Notes under the pieces: generated by a model | Databases searched by the model: none | Told to the model about the DNA's origin: nothing | The model's input: only the letters and a program-made list of their open reading frames with translations | Virus record (IMG/VR): IMGVR_UViG_3300027917_000050 | Coordinates: 1 to 59,724 of that record | DNA from: a virus | Direction: 5' to 3' (one strand) | Length of the DNA stretch: 59,724 nt | Shown here: positions 54,295-59,724 of the stretch, piece by piece | Numbering within the stretch: the first letter of the stretch is position 1 | Layout of the letters: each line of letters opens with the position of its first letter | Program-made: the position numbers and the translations under genes

Positions 54295-55881
54295 ATGACA
54301 GAAGAAAATCAAAACCCAGAAGAAACAAAAAATCTCCCGGCACCAGTTAAACCCTTCATCCCCATTAAGAATGGTCAACTGGTTCCGCAGGATGCCGCAG
54401 GTTTATTCTACCTGGCAAGCATGATGTCAAAGACATCGATGGTTCCAGACCAGTATCGCGGAGATCCACACTCGACCTTTGTCGCTATTCAACTCGGCAT
54501 GGAGGTTGGTTTAAGGCCAATGCAGGCACTTCAGAACATTGCGGTGATCAAAGGCAAACCGACAATCTATGCTGACGGTATCACAGGACTCCTGCATGGT
54601 TCCGGCAAGTGCGAATTTATCAACGAATGGTTTGAGGTAAAAGGTGAAAGGTACGATACATCTGACCTGCCACTCGACCTGTCAGAGTGGCCCGATGGAC
54701 TCAAGGCAGTATCCGAAATAAAGCGTCATGGTTCCGCACAGCAATTGTACCGTGGGACATTCTCTGTTTCTGATGCCAAACGCATGGGAACCTGGAACTC
54801 AAAGGAAGTCTGGAAGAAACACCCGGCCAGGATGCTGATGTGGCGCGCTCGGACCTATGCTGCCAGGGACGGTTTCTCGGATGTCCTCAAGGGACTCGGT
54901 GTCTTTGAGGAGGTTGTCGACTATGATGCCGACCTTGAAAACCAGAACGGTCACTATGGTGTGCCGGAAGAAGTTGTCAAACCTGTCGAGGGTGATGTTA
55001 TCGAACCAGAAACAGAAAAAGATATCTCTCAATTTGAAGAGATGTGCATCGATAATAAAATAGACCATAAGGTTGCCCTGGAATACTGCAAACACATCCA
55101 TGATATAACTGGCGCACCGATACTAACTATCACGATCAAGGCAACTCAGAATCCTGCCGGGTTTGTCGAGAAGTTCAAGAAGTGGGTAGACCCGACAGAT
55201 GATGGTGATCCAATGGGAATCGATGAACCTGAGTTGCCACCGGAAGTCGAAAACCAAACCGGGAATCTTGACGAAAGTCCATTCCAAGATCCGCCTGCAC
55301 CAGAGATAGGCCAAGACGGTTTCTCTGCTGATATAGATCCCGACAAAAAGGCAGAGGTCGAGGCGCGCACCGCAGATAGAGGTGATGGTGTTATGAACAC
55401 TTCCTCTGGCCATCCCAAGAAGGTCGACCAATCTGCGGAGGGTGAGGGGGGCCATAGAGATGCAAGGCCCGATGAAACATCGGCACCTGCGGACCACCCC
55501 CCTGCACCCAAATCAACAATTAAGAAATGGATTGGACTAAGAGGTGTTGACTTCAAGGACTATGTCCCGGCGAATCCAGAGGACTTCGAAGGAATCCCGA
55601 TTGCAGAGTACAAACGTGCTCGTGAAAAATGGGATCAGATTGTAAAGCCCAGATACGAAATATCCTGGCCATTGGGTTCAGCCGAAAAAGAATCTGCGAT
55701 AGAATTTCCGAACCAGAATGTTAAACAGAGATTCGCTGAGATCAAAAAGGAACATCCAGAAGAAGTCCAGAAAAGCCTTGATAAATTTAGAATGGCAAAG
55801 GGTGGATTATCTGAAGACGCAATGGAACTCGTAATCAAAGACGTACTTGAAGTGTTCGGCGGAGAGGTAATCCAGAAATGA
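54295..55881 (+). CDS. recT: RecT-like single-strand annealing protein with acidic extension
   Basis: 528 residues with TAGGAG ahead. Residues about 30-225 carry the annealing core: VPDQYRGDPHSTFVAIQLGMEVGLRPMQALQNIAVIKGK, then KKHPARMLMWRARTYAARDG and VLKGLGVFEEV. From 230 on the protein is acidic and Pro-rich, then has a folded helical C-terminus (about 410-528). The usual RecT family is near 270 residues, so the added half is unusual. It anneals strands after the exonuclease acts. Confidence 0.75.
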   Translation: MTEENQNPEETKNLPAPVKPFIPIKNGQLVPQDAAGLFYLASMMSKTSMVPDQYRGDPHSTFVAIQLGMEVGLRPMQALQNIAVIKGKPTIYADGITGLLHGSGKCEFINEWFEVKGERYDTSDLPLDLSEWPDGLKAVSEIKRHGSAQQLYRGTFSVSDAKRMGTWNSKEVWKKHPARMLMWRARTYAARDGFSDVLKGLGVFEEVVDYDADLENQNGHYGVPEEVVKPVEGDVIEPETEKDISQFEEMCIDNKIDHKVALEYCKHIHDITGAPILTITIKATQNPAGFVEKFKKWVDPTDDGDPMGIDEPELPPEVENQTGNLDESPFQDPPAPEIGQDGFSADIDPDKKAEVEARTADRGDGVMNTSSGHPKKVDQSAEGEGGHRDARPDETSAPADHPPAPKSTIKKWIGLRGVDFKDYVPANPEDFEGIPIAEYKRAREKWDQIVKPRYEISWPLGSAEKESAIEFPNQNVKQRFAEIKKEHPEEVQKSLDKFRMAKGGLSEDAMELVIKDVLEVFGGEVIQK

Positions 55882-56057
55882 TTAAATGGTTTGAAAAGTT
55901 AATAGAAAAATTATATATCCGAAACTTAAATAGTTCTGTTGAATACTGGTCGAAACAAGTTGAAATTCTCGAAAAAAAACTTGACTTCGCAAGAACCGCA
56001 GAATCATTTTACAAATGGAAGGCGAATAAGTATGAATCGTCCAAGAAAAAAAGATGA
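55878..56057 (+). CDS. Small coiled-coil protein (59 residues)
   Basis: ATG overlaps the RecT-like stop by 4 bases. MIKWFEKLIEKLYIRNLNSS, then a Lys/Glu helix (VEYWSKQVEILEKKLDFA) and a basic end. Single helix or coiled coil. Possibly a partner of the annealing protein. Confidence 0.5.
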   Translation: MIKWFEKLIEKLYIRNLNSSVEYWSKQVEILEKKLDFARTAESFYKWKANKYESSKKKR

Positions 56058-56334
56058 ATGCTATCGATGCTATCGACGGCACCTGAAAGAAGAAGATAAA
56101 ATCCACAAGGAAAAAATGAAGTGGAGAACTGTCTGGACCTCTGTAATAATTATTCCTGATGCAAATAAGTCCGATCTTCCGGCATATCTCAGACCACTGG
56201 TTAAGGTTCGCGTTCGTGGAACCTTTAATAGATATCTCGGACACAGTATGCCGAACAGCTTATATGAAAAGCATAAGCGTGAAAGAGTATATCAGAAAAT
56301 GAAGCAGAAGGGAATTATATCAAATGAAGCCTAA
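56032..56334 (+). CDS. Small basic hypothetical protein
   Basis: 100 residues from the ATG at 56032 with GGAAGG ahead; longer starts lie in the previous gene. CYRCYRRHLKEEDKIHKEKMKW is a basic helix with a Cys pair; the centre TSVIIIPDANKSDLPAYLRP and KVRVRGTF has beta character. Overlaps the next gene by 11 bases. Function unknown. Confidence 0.45.
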   Translation: MNRPRKKDECYRCYRRHLKEEDKIHKEKMKWRTVWTSVIIIPDANKSDLPAYLRPLVKVRVRGTFNRYLGHSMPNSLYEKHKRERVYQKMKQKGIISNEA

Positions 56335-56917
56335 TATAGCATTCGACGTTGACGGAATAGCTGCCAATTTTTCGGCTGCATTCGTTCCGTATGCAAAGAA
56401 ACGATACGGTATAAATTTTAAGGAGTCAAATAGGTTTCACTGGGAAGTTGAACCTGAATTAAGTGGACCCCTATTCGACAAGATCATTGCATGGTTTATA
56501 AGAGACCATAGTCATAAAATAAGATATATGGAAGATGGTGTAAGCCTAATTGACCATGTATGGAAAGCAACAAAAAAACCGATTACTTTCGTAACCGCAA
56601 GGCATGAAATGACATGCGCTGCAACGCATCACTGGATGAAGTCAATTTTTCCTGGAATGGACTTTATCGTTATTACAGTCGATAGCGGAAATGATAAGAT
56701 AAGATTCCTGGACGACTTCGATTGCTTCGTCGAGGACCGTAGGAAGACGGCAGTTCAACTGGCAGAAAACGGAAAGATTGTTTTTATGCCAAAAAGACAT
56801 TACAACATGCCACTTCCTTCGACAATGAGCAGATTGGCAGAATCAAATATAATTATATTGGACAGCCTGACACCCGTCTGTTATGGTAATTATGATCACT
56901 TAATTTTTAAGCCTTGA
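56324..56917 (+). CDS. HAD-superfamily 5'(3')-nucleotidase-like protein
   Basis: 197 residues. NIAFDVDGIAANFSAAF gives DxD (Asp8, Asp10), KPITFVTARHE the threonine motif, and DDFDCFVEDRRKTAVQLAENG the later Lys/Asp motif. This is the pattern of deoxyribonucleotidases found in phages, which hydrolyse nucleoside monophosphates and can redirect host nucleotides. Rossmann-like order and size agree. Confidence 0.85.
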   Translation: MKPNIAFDVDGIAANFSAAFVPYAKKRYGINFKESNRFHWEVEPELSGPLFDKIIAWFIRDHSHKIRYMEDGVSLIDHVWKATKKPITFVTARHEMTCAATHHWMKSIFPGMDFIVITVDSGNDKIRFLDDFDCFVEDRRKTAVQLAENGKIVFMPKRHYNMPLPSTMSRLAESNIIILDSLTPVCYGNYDHLIFKP

Positions 56918-56928
56918 AAGGGGGATTT

Positions 56929-57369
56929 ATGTTTAAACGATTTTTTGTATTTGTAATGGCAGTTTGTCTTATCGCTTTTCTTACGCCGGTAATCACCACC
57001 GACCTGGGCCTATCTGATGGAATCGCAATAGCAAAGGGTCATGGCAATGGTCATGATAAAGGTGGCGGAAAAGGCCATCATGACCGTGGTCGCGGAAGTA
57101 AGGGTAAGGGTCGCGGACATGGGTACGGTTACGGACACCATAATGGTGGCGGAGACTGCGGAATACCGGAGGAACCAACCGAACCGAATGAACCGAATGA
57201 ACAGAAAGAACCCAATACGCCTGTGGAGATTTCAACCGAACCTACCGGAGACCCTGATCCTCAAATGGGATATGATGGAATTCCGTCAATGTTTTCGGCC
57301 CAGGCAGTTGGACCCGACTGTACACTGGTCGACTGGTGGAACAACGGTTTAGAGTGTCCGTCCAAATAG
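56929..57369 (+). CDS. Exported Gly/His-rich low-complexity protein
   Basis: 146 residues from the ATG at 56929 (AAAGGGGG ahead). A basic hydrophobic start (MFKRFFVFVMAVCLIAFLTP) is a signal peptide. Residues 38-75 are almost all Gly, His, Lys and Arg (GHGNGHDKGGGKGHHDRGRG), followed by a Pro/Glu/Asn-rich linker with EPN repeats and a short end with three Cys in total. It may bind metal, nucleic acid or anionic envelope polymers. Last gene before the terminator. No family recognised. Confidence 0.55.
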   Translation: MFKRFFVFVMAVCLIAFLTPVITTDLGLSDGIAIAKGHGNGHDKGGGKGHHDRGRGSKGKGRGHGYGYGHHNGGGDCGIPEEPTEPNEPNEQKEPNTPVEISTEPTGDPDPQMGYDGIPSMFSAQAVGPDCTLVDWWNNGLECPSK

Positions 57370-57415
57370 CATTTTAAATAGATATATACTATTTAAAACC
57401 TGCCAGTAAAAAAAG

Positions 57416-57443
57416 GGGAGTCCATCCTCGGACTCCCTTTTTA
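57416..57443. terminator. Bidirectional intrinsic terminator
   Basis: Stem GGGAGTCC/GGACTCCC with loop ATCCTC, a T run after it and an A run before it, located between convergent operons. A second hairpin (57449-57468, CGACC/GGTCG type) lies beside it. It ends both rightward early and leftward late transcription. Confidence 0.85.
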
Positions 57444-57473
57444 TATTACGACCTACACTGTAGGGTCGGTGGG

Positions 57474-57917
57474 TTATTCTTTTGGTGACTTCCAACGCTT
57501 TACAATCTGCTCTCCAGACCTTCCTACAATATATCCTCCAACACCGATAGACATTAAATTCCAAAGTGCGTCCGGCAGGTCGAGGACAACTGCCTTATCT
57601 GTGAACATCGACAGATACGGGTAGAACAAATAATTGTTTGCAACTATTGAGACTATTACCAGCATCAGTATTGGCCTCCAGGAACGTTGTATCCACGAAT
57701 GTCCCTGGATCTCGGCCTTGACGATATCTGCCTGGGATTGAAGTTCTGTCATTGCCTCTTTATGATCCATTGACATCGCAGTCAATTGCATCTGGGCCTT
57801 AAGTTTTGCTGCGAGATCTTTATCCTCAACAAGTTCGTCGACAACTCCGAATATCTGCCCCAATAGAGGTGCCACGATTTTTCCGATAACCGGGAGTGCT
57901 GCTAAAAAAGGTAACAT
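57474..57917 (-). CDS. Three-helix holin (GTA_holin_3TM-like)
   Basis: 147 residues from the ATG at 57917 with AAAGGGGG ahead. First helix MLPFLAALPVIGKIVAPLLG, a charged coiled-coil middle (LKAQMQLTAMSMDHKEAM), then SWIQRSWRPILMLVIVSIVAN and the final LMSIGVGGYIVGRSGEQIV helix. The SWIQRSWRP motif and G-GYIVGRS end are typical of the 3TM holin family. It permits release of the endolysin. It ends the leftward unit. Confidence 0.8.
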   Translation of the reverse strand: MLPFLAALPVIGKIVAPLLGQIFGVVDELVEDKDLAAKLKAQMQLTAMSMDHKEAMTELQSQADIVKAEIQGHSWIQRSWRPILMLVIVSIVANNYLFYPYLSMFTDKAVVLDLPDALWNLMSIGVGGYIVGRSGEQIVKRWKSPKE

Positions 57918-57927
57918 ATTTCCCCCT

Positions 57928-58284
57928 TTAATATAACCAGACCACTTCTGGGTCTTTGTTTTTGTCGGAATCAACATGGATGAAATCTTCCGCAATTCCT
58001 ATCCTTGTAAATCCAACGAAGATTAATGAATTAAGTATCTTAAAACGATACCTTGAAGTTAAACATTCGATATCTGAAGCTACACCATAAACGTGTGCGC
58101 TATTTTCAGTTCCTCCAATTTTCATATTATGGACCGGGCATCGATACCCAGAATTAATTTTAAATGGTATACCGGCATCCTCTCGCGCCTGGTCAAGATC
58201 TTTAACAAAACTTGTTTCGATTTTATTCTTTCCACAATGAGGGCAGGAAAATTCATCTAAATCAAAATGAATAAATTTAGTCAC
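57928..58284 (-). CDS. Peptidase M15-type endolysin
   Basis: 118 residues. FKINSGYRCPVHNMKIGGT, SAHVYGVASDIE (His64, Asp71) and EDFIHVDSDKN (His103) form the zinc site of the D-Ala-D-Ala/L-Ala-D-Glu peptidase family M15_3. An N-terminal CPHC pair with CP is an added feature. It cuts peptidoglycan peptides at lysis. No signal peptide, so it depends on the holin. Confidence 0.85.
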   Translation of the reverse strand: MTKFIHFDLDEFSCPHCGKNKIETSFVKDLDQAREDAGIPFKINSGYRCPVHNMKIGGTENSAHVYGVASDIECLTSRYRFKILNSLIFVGFTRIGIAEDFIHVDSDKNKDPEVVWLY

Positions 58285-58570
58285 TGTTATTCCTCCTATT
58301 GATTAGAATGTTTTTAATATCGTCAACGGAATCCCTTATATATCTTTGCTCAGTTGATAGCTGATCGAACTTGTCTGCAACGTCCTGACGAATCTTGTCA
58401 CGATCATCCTGGGCGTCTTCTTTAATCTCTTTAAGTTCTTCTTTCGTCGAATATTTTTCTGGTATAGATGCCGTCTTATTAAGGTTCCAACCACCAAGAG
58501 CGACAGCACCGGTCAAAAACGCTCCAATTATAATTCCAACAATCCATTTTACTGATCCGTTTATTGACAT
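58277..58570 (-). CDS. Lysis-cassette membrane/coiled-coil protein (possible inner spanin)
   Basis: 97 residues. One N-terminal membrane helix (KWIVGIIIGAFLTGAVALGG), then a charged coiled coil (about 38-90). This is the design of an inner-membrane spanin or small holin-like partner. Overlaps the peptidase start by 8 bases. No Rz1 partner is embedded here. Confidence 0.6.
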   Translation of the reverse strand: MSINGSVKWIVGIIIGAFLTGAVALGGWNLNKTASIPEKYSTKEELKEIKEDAQDDRDKIRQDVADKFDQLSTEQRYIRDSVDDIKNILINRRNNSD

Positions 58571-58582
58571 TTTTAACTCCTT

Positions 58583-59260
58583 TTACCCCCTACTAATAAT
58601 CACAAAGTTTTTAGTATATCCAGTTATTGCTGCGGTTCCAGCAGCACCACGATTTCCAAGTGCATTCATATATCTATATCTTGTCGTCGTCCCTGTTACC
58701 GTAAGACTATCCTCTAATGTCGTCCTGCCTGGATCTGTATATATATTCCATGTCAATGTCGTTCCAGACCGCATAAACGTATTATATCGATGCCCATGGA
58801 TTGCTGCACCAATTGAAAATGAATCTGTTGAATTTGGATTATATTGTTGAATTATTGCCGACAGATTTCCACCGCTATTATCAAACCAACACGCGCAGGC
58901 ATCCTGTCCGATTAATCCACCATATCCTGCATTATTAATGTTGCTTATGGCACAAACTATTGCCAGGGCATCTGTCGCACTTGCAGTGATTTCTGTTTCA
59001 AAGTTTACAACAAAGTTTCCGAAATAGCTTGCAGTATAGTCTTTATATACAGTAGTAACCGGAGTCCTCTGCATACCGGCGAATGAAACTTGGTTTGATG
59101 TTACCGTAACCCACCCACTTGGATCTGTTTCCGTAAAGGTAGTCAGATCTTCCGGTGCGCCATTTATTGCCAAAATGCTTGCATTCGCAATTGTGTTTAC
59201 CTTTGCTATGCTTGCATTCGCGATGGTATTTAACTTAGAAAGGTTTGCCCACATTACCAT
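58583..59260 (-). CDS. Virion fibre/lectin-like protein
   Basis: 225 residues with GAGGTGG just before a TAATG overlap with the fibre gene. The N-terminus has a double NTIANASI repeat, like short fibre stalks; the rest is a beta-jelly-roll-type segment (SYFGNFVVNFETEITAS, TLTWNIYTDPGRTTL) resembling concanavalin-type phage domains. It ends with IVISRG. Likely a terminal fibre or adhesin component. Confidence 0.55.
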   Translation of the reverse strand: MVMWANLSKLNTIANASIAKVNTIANASILAINGAPEDLTTFTETDPSGWVTVTSNQVSFAGMQRTPVTTVYKDYTASYFGNFVVNFETEITASATDALAIVCAISNINNAGYGGLIGQDACACWFDNSGGNLSAIIQQYNPNSTDSFSIGAAIHGHRYNTFMRSGTTLTWNIYTDPGRTTLEDSLTVTGTTTRYRYMNALGNRGAAGTAAITGYTKNFVIISRG

Positions 59261-59724
59261 TATGCCACCTCTATATAGTCTGGTGAAGGTTCAAACCAAA
59301 TGATGTCTGCCGTTTTCGCGTATCCAACAACCTGGACAAAATCACCTGTCGCATACCCAGAGACATCGTTGGTTATTGCGCCGGAATCTCCAACAAAAAG
59401 CTGTTGGCCTGGAGTCCAGTTCCAAGAATCATCCCTAAAAAATCCTCTAAATAATAGCTTCTTTGATCCAGTTCCAGACTCAAGCGCAATTGCAAGTCGT
59501 CCAACCGTCGATTCAGAATCCTTATCAGCATCATCCCAATTTCCATCAGCAGATAACACAAGAAGACCACCTATTCCAACGGTGTTTTGATCGACTGTCT
59601 CGGAATTTACTTGATCTCCCGTCCCGGTCTGGTCTGAAGCCGGTGCCTGATCCCAAACAATCTTTCCGGCATCAACCATTGCAATTCCATCTGTATCAGT
59701 GGAAAATTTAGCTGCTCCGGCATA
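59260..59724 (-). CDS. Tail fibre-like repeat protein, C-terminal part (continues from position 1)
   Basis: Open to the right edge of the window; in frame with the ORF starting at 897 across the ends. The reading YYAGAAKFSTDTDGIAMVDA completes the last GDPDG...LYYAG repeat of the other part. An internal ATG at 59679 would give a 139-residue protein but has no ribosome site. The C-terminal domain (about 120 residues) has a DDSWNWTPGQQLFVGDSG segment often found at the C-terminus of phage fibres and ends in DYIEVA. Confidence 0.65.
   Translation of the reverse strand, partial: YAGAAKFSTDTDGIAMVDAGKIVWDQAPASDQTGTGDQVNSETVDQNTVGIGGLLVLSADGNWDDADKDSESTVGRLAIALESGTGSKKLLFRGFFRDDSWNWTPGQQLFVGDSGAITNDVSGYATGDFVQVVGYAKTADIIWFEPSPDYIEVA

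Noticed and set aside
1-59724. tRNA genes, CRISPR arrays, reverse transcriptase, DNA polymerase
   Set aside because: None recognised by eye. A tRNA scan and profile search would be needed to exclude them fully.

Overview
The window looks like a complete or nearly complete genome of a tailed, short-tailed (podovirus-type) bacteriophage of a Gram-negative host. Evidence: a terminase pair, portal, scaffold, HK97-type capsid protein, an adaptor/nozzle pair typical of short tails, a 3.7-thousand-residue ejected protein, a lysis cassette, and no tape measure or sheath gene. Lipoprotein signals and a holin/peptidase lysis set point to a Gram-negative host. There is no integrase or lysogeny repressor. 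No DNA polymerase, primase or RNA polymerase gene was recognised, so the phage probably borrows the host replisome and RNA polymerase. The two ends of the window lie inside one tail-fibre gene and join in frame through a shared 9-base sequence, so the map is best read as a circle.

Layout. A control region at 52.86-53.05 kb separates two transcription units. Rightward (53.05-57.37 kb): a small unknown gene, a PD-(D/E)XK exonuclease, an AT-rich HNH-type gene, a RecT-like annealing protein, small genes, a HAD nucleotidase and an exported Gly/His-rich protein, ending at a bidirectional terminator (57.42 kb). Leftward (52.86 kb down to 1, then across the junction to 57.47 kb): many small early proteins, often with zinc-binding cysteines; an exported cysteine peptidase; NinB, SprT and GIY-YIG-like proteins; replication initiator, DnaB, a fused exonuclease, a sigma factor, SSB, HNH and RuvC-like nucleases, a dNTP-phosphohydrolase-type domain and a second sigma-like protein (39.3-49.3 kb); then packaging (terS, a bS21 ribosomal protein, terL), portal, scaffold, capsid, tail adaptor, nozzle, internal virion proteins, the giant ejected protein, fibres and finally lysis genes. 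One gene, a PAPS-reductase-family protein at 38.5 kb, runs rightward inside the leftward block from its own strong promoter.

How it works together. Early leftward and rightward promoters would drive takeover and recombination genes. The initiator, DnaB and SSB recruit host polymerase, while the exonuclease, RecT-like and NinB proteins handle recombination. Canonical TTGACA promoters lie directly upstream of portal and of scaffold/capsid. A second, distinctive promoter class (TTGCAC-N20-TATAAT with an extended -10) occurs four times, in both orientations, three times placed so that the start codon would be close to the first transcribed base. Together with the two sigma-like genes this may form an unrecognised phage-specific transcription switch. 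Other points of interest are a capsid N-arm look-alike peptide next to terS, a 19-bp inverted repeat framing a single FN3-like gene, an integrase-arm/exonuclease/zinc-ribbon fusion, and an IdeS-like exported peptidase.
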